Source of the DNA: Bacteroidia bacterium
GTDB lineage: Bacteria > Bacteroidota > Bacteroidia > UBA4408
DNA length: 39,124 nucleotides
Assembly: GCA_023262495.1 (NCBI GenBank)
Contig: JALRAS010000014.1
Span: 1-39,124 of the forward strand
Direction: 5' to 3'
The number at the start of each line of letters is the position of its first letter. Position 1 is the stretch's first letter. The notes under the pieces were generated by a model, which saw only the letters and a list, made by a program, of their open reading frames with translations, had not been told where the DNA came from and searched no databases. This document shows positions 26,564 to 35,439 of this stretch, one piece after another. Position numbers and translations under genes: made by a program.

Positions 26564-27242
26564 CATCCGCAACCTCAATTATGCATTTAATCAAAAAGTT
26601 GTGCTCGATGGATTGCATATTACGTTTGAAGAGCCCAAAATAATTGGTATTGCAGGCCTCAACGGTGCGGGTAAAAGTACGTTTTTTAATGTGCTTTCCG
26701 GATTGTATAAAACCAATGAACAGGTACTTTTTAGAAACGATCAACCGCTTGACATGAACAGTGTTGGTTATCTCGAAACCAATAATTTCTTTTACAGCAA
26801 TATTACCGGCAATGAATATTTAAAAATATTCAACAACAGTAATCAAGAATTTAAGTTAGATAACCTGCAGGCATACTTTCAATTGCCGCTTGATAATTTA
26901 ATTGATACCTATTCAACAGGAATGAAAAAAAAGCTTGCTTTGTTAGGTTTACTCAAGCAAGACAAGCAAATTTATTTGTTGGATGAACCTTTCAACGGTC
27001 TCGACCTCGAGAGTAATAAAATATTGGAATGGCTGATTAAAGCCCTTTTCAATAAAGGAAAAACAGTTTTTATTTCTTCACATATCATCGATCCGCTTTT
27101 AAGTGTTTGCCATCAAATTTGCTATCTCGAATCAGGTAAGTTTACCGGTGTTTTTGAAAAGAGTCAATTTCACCTTGTGGAAGAAGCCATTTTTGGTAAG
27201 TTGAAGCAAGAAGCGCAGCAAATCATTCAAGACTCCATATGA
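26556..27242 (+). CDS. ABC transporter ATP-binding protein
   Basis: A 228-aa ATPase subunit. Walker A is GLNGAGKST (about residues 36-44), the Q-loop region is around YLETNNFFYSNITGNEYL, the signature is YSTGMKKKLALLG instead of LSGGQ, Walker B is IYLLDEPFNGLD and the H-loop is ISSHI. The STGMKKK form is typical of ABC-2 exporter ATPases of the CcmA/NatA type. It overlaps the membrane gene by 8 bp and together they form a minimal two-gene transporter. No accessory or periplasmic component is encoded nearby, so export rather than uptake is likely. Confidence 0.92.
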   Translation: MISIRNLNYAFNQKVVLDGLHITFEEPKIIGIAGLNGAGKSTFFNVLSGLYKTNEQVLFRNDQPLDMNSVGYLETNNFFYSNITGNEYLKIFNNSNQEFKLDNLQAYFQLPLDNLIDTYSTGMKKKLALLGLLKQDKQIYLLDEPFNGLDLESNKILEWLIKALFNKGKTVFISSHIIDPLLSVCHQICYLESGKFTGVFEKSQFHLVEEAIFGKLKQEAQQIIQDSI

Positions 27243-27331
27243 ATTCACTGCTCAACAAGCTAAAATTTTACGGCTGCTGATAAAAGTATGGCGATAAAGT
27301 CTTTATTTTGTAATCATAAAAAGGAAAGGTT

Positions 27332-27883
27332 TTGAGTATAGTTAAGAAAACAAGAAAAAAAGCCGGAGAATATTTTCTAAGAAAAGAGTTTGCCAACATC
27401 AGCAGAACCATAGCGGTAACTAATTTTGATGAGGCAGAAACAATTGCGCTTATTTTTGATGCAACCGATAAAGAAGAATTTGAAGTTGTAAAAAAATATA
27501 TTAAAAAGCTCAAAGAGAACAAGCGCAAAGTAAGAGCCATAGGTTTTTATGATGGAAAAGAAGAACCTGTGCTCATGAGTTCAAAATTGGAGTACGATTT
27601 CTTCTCAAGAAAGCAACTTAAATGGTACCTCAAACCGGATGATCCCATAGTGGAGAATTTTATGCAAGAGCCATTCGACCTGCTCATCAATTTGTGTATG
27701 AACTTTAAAACTCCCTTGCTTTATGTTACAGCGCTGTCGAGAGCTAAATTTAAGGTAGGCCGACAACACACCCAATATGAGCCATATTACGATTTGTTGC
27801 TCAATGTGGAAGATGGCACGGGATTGAAAAATTTTATTGCTGTAGCCGAGAAATATCTATCAATGATTCAACCAAAAAAATAA
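27332..27883 (+). CDS. DUF6913 family protein
   Basis: A 183-aa cytoplasmic protein of a Bacteroidota family annotated DUF6913. The sequence alternates strands and helices (ETIALIFDATDKEEFEVVKKY, KRKVRAIGFYDGKE, PFDLLINLCMNFKTPLLYV), reminiscent of a Rossmann-type fold. The start is a TTG at 27332; no ATG lies nearby in frame. It precedes dapA by 1 bp, and the family is often seen next to dapA in this phylum, so a functional link to lysine or meso-diaminopimelate synthesis is possible but untested. Confidence 0.75.
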   Translation: MSIVKKTRKKAGEYFLRKEFANISRTIAVTNFDEAETIALIFDATDKEEFEVVKKYIKKLKENKRKVRAIGFYDGKEEPVLMSSKLEYDFFSRKQLKWYLKPDDPIVENFMQEPFDLLINLCMNFKTPLLYVTALSRAKFKVGRQHTQYEPYYDLLLNVEDGTGLKNFIAVAEKYLSMIQPKK

Positions 27884-27884
27884 T

Positions 27885-28781
27885 ATGCAAAACAAACTAA
27901 AAGGTACAGGTGTTGCCATTGTTACTCCTTTTTTAAGCAACCAAGCAGTTGATTTTAAAGGACTCGAAAATTTGGTTGAAAGACTTATTACGCAGGGAAT
28001 AGACTACATTGTGGTATTAGGAACCACAGGTGAAACAGTCACGCTGTCAAAAGAAGAAAAGAATGATGTTGTTGCCTGTATCAAAAGTAAGAACGCGGGT
28101 AGAGTGCCGCTTGTAATTGGTATAGGAGGTAACAACACCGCTGAATTGGTAAAGCAGTTAGAAACATTCTCCGATAAAGAATTTACTGCTGTGTTATCTG
28201 TTTCACCATACTATAACAAGCCATCTCAGCAAGGTATTATTGCGCATTACAAAGCGTTGTCTGCTGCTTCTGCGCTACCTATCATTTTATATAATGTGCC
28301 CGGAAGAACCGGATCTAATCTTACAGCTCAAACTACCCTGCAATTGGCACACGAATTACCAAATATTTGCGGAATAAAAGAGGCCTCGGGTAACATGGAG
28401 CAGATTATGCAAATCATCAAAAAAAAGCCGTCTGATTTTTTAGTAATATCCGGTGATGATAATCTTACACTGCCGATCATTGCGGCCGGTGGCTCAGGGG
28501 TAATCTCTGTAACGGCCAACGCTTTTACAAGCGACTACAGTAAAATGGTTACACTTTGTTTACAAGGTAATTTTGAACAAGCACGTACCTTACACTATCA
28601 ACTTACAGGGCTTACCGATTTATTTTTTGCCGATGGCAATCCCGGTGGTGTAAAGGCCGCATTAAAAATACTTGGCGTGTGTGGCGATACGGTGCGCTTG
28701 CCGCTCGTTAATGTAAATGCGAGTGTGCAACAACAAATAGAATTTGCCATTGCTAACTATCATCAAACTATAGGTGCTTAA
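27885..28781 (+). CDS. dapA: 4-hydroxy-tetrahydrodipicolinate synthase
   Basis: A 298-aa class I aldolase of the DapA family. It condenses pyruvate with aspartate semialdehyde, the first committed step to diaminopimelate (peptidoglycan) and lysine. The Schiff-base lysine is K165 in GIKEASGN, the proton-relay tyrosine is Y136 in YNVPGRTG, and the phosphate/pyruvate loop GTTGET is at 46-51. Length and motifs are canonical. It overlaps the LtaS-like gene by 8 bp at its end and follows DUF6913 by 1 bp, so it is the core of a four-gene operon. Confidence 0.96.
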   Translation: MQNKLKGTGVAIVTPFLSNQAVDFKGLENLVERLITQGIDYIVVLGTTGETVTLSKEEKNDVVACIKSKNAGRVPLVIGIGGNNTAELVKQLETFSDKEFTAVLSVSPYYNKPSQQGIIAHYKALSAASALPIILYNVPGRTGSNLTAQTTLQLAHELPNICGIKEASGNMEQIMQIIKKKPSDFLVISGDDNLTLPIIAAGGSGVISVTANAFTSDYSKMVTLCLQGNFEQARTLHYQLTGLTDLFFADGNPGGVKAALKILGVCGDTVRLPLVNVNASVQQQIEFAIANYHQTIGA

Positions 28782-30645
28782 AAACGTATTTAAATTTCTG
28801 CTTTCCTACTTCGTTTTTTGGCTGCTGCTGTTCAACATTGTAAGGATAGTTTTTTTAATATACTACAGTGGCTTAATCACAAATACAGGTGCTTTACATC
28901 TATTAAGTATGCCAATGCATGCCTTTATGCTCGACCTGAGTATGATTTCCTACGTCTTGGCATTGCCACTTGTATTGATAGTGATTCAACAATTCTTAGA
29001 AAAAGAGATTGCTTTACCCATCATAAAATATTATTCAATGCTACTGGTATTGATTTATCTAATGATTGGTGCTGCCGAAATTAATCTTTATGCCGAGTGG
29101 CAGACTAAAATAGATTATCGCGCAGTGGTTTATTTGAGCCAACCGGCTGAAGTATTTCAAACAGCTACCTACACACAAACCTTTATATTTTTTGTTTATC
29201 TAATATTGATGATGTACCTGCTTTTTCGCTTGTATCAATTCCTTGTCAGTGATGCTATTATTGCCCGTAAACAATCAATATTAAAAAATAGTATGCATGC
29301 ATCGGGTTTGTTGATAATGGGTACGGTGGGCATTACATTAGGCATCAGAGGCGGAGTGCAGCAAATACCAATCAATCAAAGTTGGGCGTATTACTCTAAA
29401 AACAACACTGTTAATCAAGCAAGCGTAAATTCACTTTGGAATTTACTCGGAAGTCTTTATCAAAATTCAACTAATATGGATAAGAATCCATACATCAGCA
29501 TGAGTATGGATGAAGCCAACAATGTGGTTAAAGCGCTGTATCAGGTTGAGAAGGATACCACTATATTTTTTATTAATCATAAAAAACCAAATATCGTTTT
29601 TTTAATACTCGAGAGTTTTTCGGCAGATGTGATCCAAAGCTGCGGTGGTGACACAGGAATAACTCCACAGATAGAAAAATTAATCAAGGACGGTTATTTG
29701 TTCACAAACATCTACTCAAGCGGCACACTTTCCCATCAAGGTATTGCAGCCATATTTAGCGGCTTTCCGGCACAGCCCACAACTTCAATCATAAAGGAAC
29801 ACGCAAAATTCAGTAAGCTACCTTCACTCAACAAAAGACTGCTGAAATTGGGGTATAATATTTCGTTTTACTTTGGAGGACAACTTACCTACGCCAACAT
29901 AAAAAGCTACATGTATGTCAATCAATTTCATAAAATAAAGGATATTGATGATTATACGGATGACATGCCAAGAGGTAAATTAGGGATTCACGATCAATAT
30001 ACCTTAACCGACCATTTGAATGAACTCAATTCAAAACCGCCTCCATTCTTTTCATCAATTTTTACAGTTAGCACACACAGTCCATACGATATTCCTGCAC
30101 GTTGGAATATTCAAAAAGGAGGTAGTGAAAGAGATTTCTTAAATGCTGCTTGGTACAGCGATAGCTGTATAGGTGCCTATATCAGTGAGTGTAAAAAACA
30201 AAGTTGGTACAAAAATACCTTGTTTGTTTTAATGGCCGATCATAGCAAACATACCCATTACGATAGAAATTATTTTGAGCCCCTCAACCGACATATTCCC
30301 TTGCTTTTTTTTGGTGAGGTGCTCAGGCCTGAGTTTAAAGGAAAAAAGAACGTCATAGTTGGTGCGCAGCACGACTTGGTTACTACGCTGCTCAATCAAT
30401 TGCATCAGCTGGCAGATGAATTTAAGTGGAGTAAAAATTTAATGAACCCTAATGTGCATCAATTTGCTTATTATGCTTTGACCACAGGCTTTGGTTGGAT
30501 TACACCAACTCATGCGCTCGCCTATAATTATCAAAACAAATCAAATGATTGGAATAATTGTGAACAACAAACATGTACCGATAGCTTAAACTATAAAGGT
30601 AAGGCATACTTGCAAAAACTATTTCAAGAATATTTGGATTACTGA
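28774..30645 (+). CDS. LTA synthase/sulfatase family membrane phosphotransferase
   Basis: A 623-aa protein with five N-terminal transmembrane helices (residues 1-200) and a C-terminal alkaline-phosphatase-superfamily domain (about 270-560). Predicted metal ligands and nucleophile: E280 in FLILESF, T318 in YSSGTLSHQG, D489-H490 in LMADHSKHTH. This architecture matches LtaS/OpgB/MdoB-type enzymes that transfer phosphoglycerol or phosphoethanolamine to glycans or lipids in the periplasm. Gram-negative homologues modify periplasmic glucans or lipid A; no lipoteichoic acid is expected here. GTG start, overlapping dapA by 8 bp; recX follows after 2 bp. The acceptor is unknown. Confidence 0.88.
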   Translation: MLKNVFKFLLSYFVFWLLLFNIVRIVFLIYYSGLITNTGALHLLSMPMHAFMLDLSMISYVLALPLVLIVIQQFLEKEIALPIIKYYSMLLVLIYLMIGAAEINLYAEWQTKIDYRAVVYLSQPAEVFQTATYTQTFIFFVYLILMMYLLFRLYQFLVSDAIIARKQSILKNSMHASGLLIMGTVGITLGIRGGVQQIPINQSWAYYSKNNTVNQASVNSLWNLLGSLYQNSTNMDKNPYISMSMDEANNVVKALYQVEKDTTIFFINHKKPNIVFLILESFSADVIQSCGGDTGITPQIEKLIKDGYLFTNIYSSGTLSHQGIAAIFSGFPAQPTTSIIKEHAKFSKLPSLNKRLLKLGYNISFYFGGQLTYANIKSYMYVNQFHKIKDIDDYTDDMPRGKLGIHDQYTLTDHLNELNSKPPPFFSSIFTVSTHSPYDIPARWNIQKGGSERDFLNAAWYSDSCIGAYISECKKQSWYKNTLFVLMADHSKHTHYDRNYFEPLNRHIPLLFFGEVLRPEFKGKKNVIVGAQHDLVTTLLNQLHQLADEFKWSKNLMNPNVHQFAYYALTTGFGWITPTHALAYNYQNKSNDWNNCEQQTCTDSLNYKGKAYLQKLFQEYLDY

Positions 30646-30647
30646 AA

Positions 30648-31124
30648 ATGGAAACAAAGCGCATACAGCTTGATTATCGTTCGGCCTTAGTAAAGGCAGG
30701 CAAGCACTGTGCCTACCAAGAAAGATCGCAACATGAGGTAAGAAACAAACTGTATGAATGGGGGATAAGAGACGAAGATGCCGAAAATATTATTGTGGAA
30801 TTAATCAATCAAGGGTATATCAATGAGGAACGTTTTGCAATACAGCTGGCAAATGGAAAATTTAGAATTAAACATTGGGGAAAGGTAAAAATTACCCAAG
30901 CCCTTAAATTACATCATGTGTCGGCATACTGCATTAAAAAGGCATTGCAGCAAATACCCGATGATGAGTACCATAAAAGCTTAAAGAAAATATTGCAAAC
31001 AAAAACTAAAAGTATCAGTGGTAAAATGACACCACTAAAAATGCGTAAAATCATGCATTTCGCACAATCAAAAGGGTATGAAATTGACTTGATAAGAAAG
31101 GTGTTGAAGGCAGATGAGGACTGA
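30648..31124 (+). CDS. recX: Regulatory protein RecX
   Basis: A 158-aa helical protein of the RecX family, which inhibits RecA filament growth. Signature parts are LVKAGKHCAYQERSQHEVRNKL near the N-terminus and the block INQGYINEERFAIQLANGKFRIKHWGKVKI at about 48-80. The three-helix repeats run to the end (KMRKIMHFAQSKGYEIDLIRKVLK). It is slightly shorter than some orthologues, as usual in Bacteroidota. recA is not adjacent. It is the last gene of the DUF6913-dapA-LtaS-like operon and converges on ispH with a 12-bp gap, too short for a separate terminator. Confidence 0.9.
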   Translation: METKRIQLDYRSALVKAGKHCAYQERSQHEVRNKLYEWGIRDEDAENIIVELINQGYINEERFAIQLANGKFRIKHWGKVKITQALKLHHVSAYCIKKALQQIPDDEYHKSLKKILQTKTKSISGKMTPLKMRKIMHFAQSKGYEIDLIRKVLKADED

Positions 31125-31136
31125 CCTAATAAGCAA

Positions 31137-31982
31137 TTAGGCAGAGGCCAAGTAGTCTCTAATATCCTCCATCAGCCACATTGGTGTGCTTGTTGCTCCG
31201 CATATACCAACACTTTCACCATCATTAAACCATGCAGGATTAACCTCATTCAACGATGAAACAAAAAATGTTTTCTCGTTTACTTCTTTACATACATTAT
31301 ACAATACTTTTCCGTTGCTCGATTTGGTTCCTGCAACAAAAACTACCTTATCAAATTTACAAGCAAACTTTCTCAATTCGTTATCACGGTCAGCAACTTG
31401 CGTACAGATAGTATCGTGTGCGTTCACCTTAATACCACGATCACGCAAAATCTTGGTAATCTCTCCAAAACGTTTTTTGCTTTTTGTGGTTTGTGTATAT
31501 ACAGTAATTTCCTCTGGAATAGCAGTTTGCTCAAGCTCATCAATATCAGCAAAAACAACACCTTTATTATGAATTTGACCCATCAGTCCTTTTACCTCTG
31601 CATGGCCTTGCTTACCAAATAAAAATATATTTTCCTGATTGTCAAAAGATTTTTTGATCCGATTTTGAAGTTTCAACACAACAGGGCAAGTGGCGTCAAC
31701 CAAGGTAATATTATTCTCAATAGCTGTTTGATAAGTTGATGGCGGCTCACCATGTGCACGGATCAAAACAATTTCATCTTTTAAAGTTGAAAGATGATTA
31801 TGATCGATGGTAATTAAACCCATTCTTTTAAGTCTATTAACCTCTTCATCATTGTGCACAATATCACCTAGGCAATACAAATAGCCCTGAGATTGTAATA
31901 TTTCTTCGGCCATTTGAATGGCATAAACCACTCCAAAGCAAAAGCCGGAATGCTGATCAATAGTGAGTTTCAAGTTTAACAT
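31137..31982 (-). CDS. ispH: 4-hydroxy-3-methylbut-2-enyl diphosphate reductase
   Basis: A 281-aa IspH/LytB. It reduces HMBPP to IPP and DMAPP, the last step of the MEP pathway, using a [4Fe-4S] cluster. The three cluster cysteines are C15 (SGFCFGV), C99 (DATCPVV) and C193 (TICTQVADR). The HGE loop RAHGEPPS and the C-terminal GATSTP motif are also present, so the enzyme looks intact. It follows the unassigned gene 32004-32555 by 21 bp on the same strand and is the last gene of the sigma-crtI-crtB operon. The position implies that precursor supply rises together with carotenoid synthesis. ispH is normally essential, so a further housekeeping promoter would be expected unless another copy exists. 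Confidence 0.96.
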   Translation of the reverse strand: MLNLKLTIDQHSGFCFGVVYAIQMAEEILQSQGYLYCLGDIVHNDEEVNRLKRMGLITIDHNHLSTLKDEIVLIRAHGEPPSTYQTAIENNITLVDATCPVVLKLQNRIKKSFDNQENIFLFGKQGHAEVKGLMGQIHNKGVVFADIDELEQTAIPEEITVYTQTTKSKKRFGEITKILRDRGIKVNAHDTICTQVADRDNELRKFACKFDKVVFVAGTKSSNGKVLYNVCKEVNEKTFFVSSLNEVNPAWFNDGESVGICGATSTPMWLMEDIRDYLASA

Positions 31983-32003
31983 GGTGTATGTTTTTAATTG
32001 TGC

Positions 32004-32555
32004 TTACTGACTAAGTTTTACAACTATATCTGATAACAATTTTTTTTCTGCATTGTTGCAAAAAGAACTCTTTAAAATGTTTGAAGCGAAAAATTTATAC
32101 ATCGCTTTATTTTCGTTTGAGGCACTGATACCGCTTAATCCATCAATAATTACCTTTTTGTCTTCGTTCACATGTTTGCTGTAACCCAAATAAGTAGGCA
32201 TGGCAGATTCAACCGAAAAACGCATGTACCTCATTTCAATATTGTTTCCGTTGAGCGCAATGGCCTTATTTAATTTTTCAGTTGCTCTTTTTACATAATT
32301 TAATTTAGAGAAAGGATTGAAGGAGTGCTTGGCCAATAAGGCCTCTGTAGCGCCCCAATAAGCATACTCTAAAGAACCGGCTGAAGGGTTTAATTTTGTA
32401 AGCTGATTAAAAAGTTGATTGGCCTTGCCTTCATCATCCATTGCAAGATTAAAATCACGTCTGATGTTTTTGATATCACCACCATATACAAGCTTTGCTG
32501 CAACCACATTCATGATGCTGCTCAATAAAATGAGGTATAGCCAATGACGATACAT
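32004..32555 (-). CDS. Hypothetical exported protein in the carotenoid operon
   Basis: A 183-aa protein. I start at the ATG at 32555 because it overlaps the crtB stop as TAATG; a longer in-frame start at 32588 lies inside crtB. The N-terminus MYRHWLYLILLSSIMNVVAA is a signal peptide or anchor. The remainder is helical with TPR-like spacing (NQLFNQLTKLNPSAGSLEYAYWGATEALLAK; RATEKLNKAIALNGNNIEMRYMRF). No enzymatic motif is visible, and it is not a carotene hydroxylase or cyclase, which often occupy this position in Bacteroidota crt operons. Translational coupling to crtB suggests a role linked to pigment or membrane, for example as a scaffold, but this is inference. Confidence 0.72.
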   Translation of the reverse strand: MYRHWLYLILLSSIMNVVAAKLVYGGDIKNIRRDFNLAMDDEGKANQLFNQLTKLNPSAGSLEYAYWGATEALLAKHSFNPFSKLNYVKRATEKLNKAIALNGNNIEMRYMRFSVESAMPTYLGYSKHVNEDKKVIIDGLSGISASNENKAMYKFFASNILKSSFCNNAEKKLLSDIVVKLSQ

Positions 32556-33397
32556 TAAATCAAATTTAAAGTATGCCTGAAATAGCAACTGATAATCAGC
32601 GCATACTTTCTAAAATCGGGTATTCTGATGCGCTCAGAGAGTATGGTACTTGCTGATAGCGATTGAATTTTTGTAAATAAAGAATAGTAATATACATAGG
32701 CAACATAAACACCAAATCTTGCACCACGCGGCAATTGCTTGATGCCTTCTAATCCGGCTTTAAAATCTTGCTCAATGTCTAATTCAATTTGCTTCTTTTT
32801 TTGCTCATTAAATTTATCCAGCTCAAAGCCCGGAAAATAAGCGCGCCCCAATGCAAAGTAATCGGCTTTTAAGTCGCGCAAAAAATTAATTTTCTGAAAG
32901 GCAGCACCCAAACGCATTGCCTGTGGTTTCAGAGCTTGATAATATGTATTGTCGCCTTCGGTAAAAACTCTTAAACACATTAAGCCAACAACCTCTGCCG
33001 ATCCTAAGATATAGTCTTCATAGCTGAGTTGCTCGTAATCTTTCTTGTTTAAATCCATCTTCATACTTTTCAAAAATCTATCAATCAGTTCATGATCGAT
33101 TCCATACTCGTTCACCACTTTTTGAAAGCTGTTAAGTATAGGATTCAAACTAATTCTTTCTTTGATAGCCGCATAGGTGTCGTGTTCAAATCTTTCAATC
33201 AACTCAAGCTTGTTGTGTTCATGAAAGGTATCCACTATTTCATCGGCAAACCTTACAAATCCATAAATTCCGTAAATTGGATCGCGAAATTTTTTGTTTA
33301 AAGATAGAATACCAAGCGAAAATGAAGTGCTGTAATTTTGTGTGGTAATTTTACTGCACTTAAAACTATTTCTGTGATATAGAGCAATTTGATCCAT
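32555..33397 (-). CDS. crtB: Phytoene synthase
   Basis: A 280-aa squalene/phytoene synthase family enzyme that condenses two geranylgeranyl diphosphates to phytoene. Both Asp-rich motifs are present: DEIVD (residues 52-56) and DLKAD (175-179) in NFLRDLKADYFALGR, preceded by YGFVRFADE. Length is typical (about 280 aa). Its ATG overlaps the crtI stop as TAATG and its own stop overlaps the next start the same way, showing tight translational coupling through the operon. Phytoene rather than squalene synthase is inferred from the crtI neighbour. Membrane-associated, cytoplasmic face. Confidence 0.95.
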   Translation of the reverse strand: MDQIALYHRNSFKCSKITTQNYSTSFSLGILSLNKKFRDPIYGIYGFVRFADEIVDTFHEHNKLELIERFEHDTYAAIKERISLNPILNSFQKVVNEYGIDHELIDRFLKSMKMDLNKKDYEQLSYEDYILGSAEVVGLMCLRVFTEGDNTYYQALKPQAMRLGAAFQKINFLRDLKADYFALGRAYFPGFELDKFNEQKKKQIELDIEQDFKAGLEGIKQLPRGARFGVYVAYVYYYSLFTKIQSLSASTILSERIRIPDFRKYALIISCYFRHTLNLI

Positions 33398-34878
33398 TAC
33401 TGTAATTTGAATTGTTTGATAACTTCTTTCGCAACTACCTCTCCCGAAATGAGTGATGGTGGAACCCCGGGTCCCGGAACAGTAAGCTGTCCGGTAAAAA
33501 ATAAATTATTTAATTTCTTACTCTTTAAAGATGGCTTCAATAATGCTGTTTGCATCAAGGTGTTGGCAAGCCCATAGGCATTCCCTTTAAAGGAATTATA
33601 ATCTTCCATAAAGTTTTGATGCGCATAACTTCTTTTGAATATGATGTGTTGTTTGATGGATTGATTGGTAAGCGTCTCTAAACGTTGCATCACCATGTCA
33701 AAGTACTTTTCTCTAATGGCTGGTGTATCCTCTATGCCTGGCGCAACAGGTATTAATATGAAAACATTTTCCTTGCCTTCGGGAGCTACCAAATGATCAG
33801 TAACAGATGGGCAACTCACATAAAACAAAGGTTTTGAAGGCCATTGTGGTTGATCGTATATTTCTATGGCATGTTGCCCAAAATCTTCATCAAAGAATAA
33901 ATTATGATGTTGCAGGCCGGTCAATTTTTTGTCTATCCCTAAATAAAAAAGTAGAGAGGAAGGAGCCATAGTGCGCTTATCCCAGTATGAAGCGGAGTAA
34001 TTTCTGTATGGTGATTCAATCACCTCTTGATCTATATGATGGTAATCGGCACCGGCAATTACAATATCGCACGCGTGCTCGTCTGTGGAGGTAATTACCT
34101 TAGTGATCTTACCTTCTTGATGAACAAAACTTGTTACAGCTTGGTTAAATTTTATCTTTACCCCAAGAGAAGTTGCCAACGCAACCATTCCTTCTACAAT
34201 TTTGTGCATGCCGCCCTTTGGATACCATGTACCCAAGTTAATATCTGCATAATTCATCAAACTGTATAACGCAGGTGTTTGCTCTGGCTTAGCACCTAGA
34301 AATAACACCGGAAACTCCAACAAACTAATAATTTTGGGATTGCTGAAATACTTTTTAACGTGCGCACTGTGTGAAGTAAACAAGTCAAGTTTTAATAAAC
34401 CCTTGAAAAAGTCGTAGGTAAGGAATTCGGTAATACTTCTACCGGGTTTAAAAACCAAATCTTTGATGCCAACATCATATTTAACGGCAGCTTCTTGAAG
34501 GAAGAGTGCTAACTTGTTACCTGCACCCGCCTCTATACTATCTAAAAAAGAAGCTAATTCGTTAACGCTTGCCGGAATATCCCATTTATCTTGTTCGCTG
34601 TAAATTACTTGGTAGGAAGGACTCAATCTTACTAGTTCGTAATAATCAGATACTTTTTTTCCGAATTGGCTAAAAAATCTTTCAAAAACATCAGGCATCC
34701 AGTACCAACTTGGTCCCATGTCAAACAGGAAGCCTTGCTCTTCAAATTTTCTTGCTCTGCCACCCGGGGTAGCATTTTTTTCCAGAATAGTTACATCATA
34801 GCCCGCTTTGGCCATAAAACATGCCACTGAAAGGCCAGCAAAGCCCGATCCTATAACGATAACATTTTTGTTAATCAT
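33397..34878 (-). CDS. crtI: Phytoene desaturase (CrtI type)
   Basis: A 493-aa FAD-dependent desaturase that introduces double bonds into phytoene, typically giving lycopene. The dinucleotide fold is at the N-terminus (VIGSGFAGLSVACFMAKAG, then ATPGGRARKFEE). The substrate region includes FDMGPSWYWMP, and the C-terminal FAD motif is LFFTGQLTVPGPGVPPSLISG, the carotenoid desaturase signature. Length is normal. It is 36 bp downstream of the ECF sigma factor gene and overlaps crtB, so the operon order is sigma, crtI, crtB, unknown, ispH. No lycopene cyclase or hydroxylase is encoded in this window, so the end product cannot be deduced. Confidence 0.96.
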   Translation of the reverse strand: MINKNVIVIGSGFAGLSVACFMAKAGYDVTILEKNATPGGRARKFEEQGFLFDMGPSWYWMPDVFERFFSQFGKKVSDYYELVRLSPSYQVIYSEQDKWDIPASVNELASFLDSIEAGAGNKLALFLQEAAVKYDVGIKDLVFKPGRSITEFLTYDFFKGLLKLDLFTSHSAHVKKYFSNPKIISLLEFPVLFLGAKPEQTPALYSLMNYADINLGTWYPKGGMHKIVEGMVALATSLGVKIKFNQAVTSFVHQEGKITKVITSTDEHACDIVIAGADYHHIDQEVIESPYRNYSASYWDKRTMAPSSLLFYLGIDKKLTGLQHHNLFFDEDFGQHAIEIYDQPQWPSKPLFYVSCPSVTDHLVAPEGKENVFILIPVAPGIEDTPAIREKYFDMVMQRLETLTNQSIKQHIIFKRSYAHQNFMEDYNSFKGNAYGLANTLMQTALLKPSLKSKKLNNLFFTGQLTVPGPGVPPSLISGEVVAKEVIKQFKLQ

Positions 34879-34914
34879 TTACTTTTAAAAATAAAACAAA
34901 GTAAATGTAAGCTT

Positions 34915-35418
34915 TTATCTGAAATCTTTTAATTCTAACATTAATTGTTTTCTCGCAAGGAAGATACGACTTTTTACCGTACCTATAGGAAGTTCAAAAC
35001 GATCGGCAATCTCTTTGTATTTGTATCCTTCAAAAAACATTTTGAAAGGAACACGCAAATCTTCACTCAATCCATCAATAGCTTTATTGATATCTTTCAT
35101 AGAAATTTGTGATACCGGTGAACTTACTCCGCTGTTTTGAGGAATATTCATGTAATACAAATCTTTGGTATTGTCAATGATTTGATTCACCTTTACCGAT
35201 CTTCTATAATTGTTAATGAAGGTGTTTTTCATGATGGTGTATAACCATGCTTTTAAATTAGTAGCATCAGTAAATTTGTCCTTATATACCAAAGCTTTCA
35301 CAAGTGTATCTTGCAATAGATCTTTGGCATCCTCCGAGTTAGAAGTTAAACTAAGCGCGAAGTAGCTCAGCGCTGATTTGAAGTTTAGTACTTGTTTGTT
35401 GAATTCGATTGTTGACAT
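34915..35418 (-). CDS. ECF-type RNA polymerase sigma factor heading the carotenoid operon
   Basis: A 167-aa sigma-70 family factor of ECF size, with sigma2 at about residues 10-75 (SEDAKDLLQDTLVKAL, LKAWLYTIMKNTFINNYRR) and sigma4 at about 105-160 (LSEDLRVPFKMFFEGYKYKE, IGTVKSRIFLARKQL). I start at the ATG at 35418: an exact promoter (35440-35470) lies within the longer frame that begins at 35469. No anti-sigma factor is adjacent, so control probably works at the transcript level through the neighbouring CarH-like repressor. This matches the known logic of light-induced carotenogenesis, in which a MerR/B12 repressor and an ECF sigma factor pair up (for example LitR/LitS of Streptomyces). It may activate its own operon. 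Confidence 0.93.
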   Translation of the reverse strand: MSTIEFNKQVLNFKSALSYFALSLTSNSEDAKDLLQDTLVKALVYKDKFTDATNLKAWLYTIMKNTFINNYRRSVKVNQIIDNTKDLYYMNIPQNSGVSSPVSQISMKDINKAIDGLSEDLRVPFKMFFEGYKYKEIADRFELPIGTVKSRIFLARKQLMLELKDFR

Positions 35419-35439
35419 GGCTGTAAATATATTGTGGAA

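Noticed and set aside
28774-30645. True lipoteichoic acid synthase
   Set aside because: The domain architecture fits, but other features show a Gram-negative Bacteroidota; the enzyme more likely modifies periplasmic glycans or lipids.
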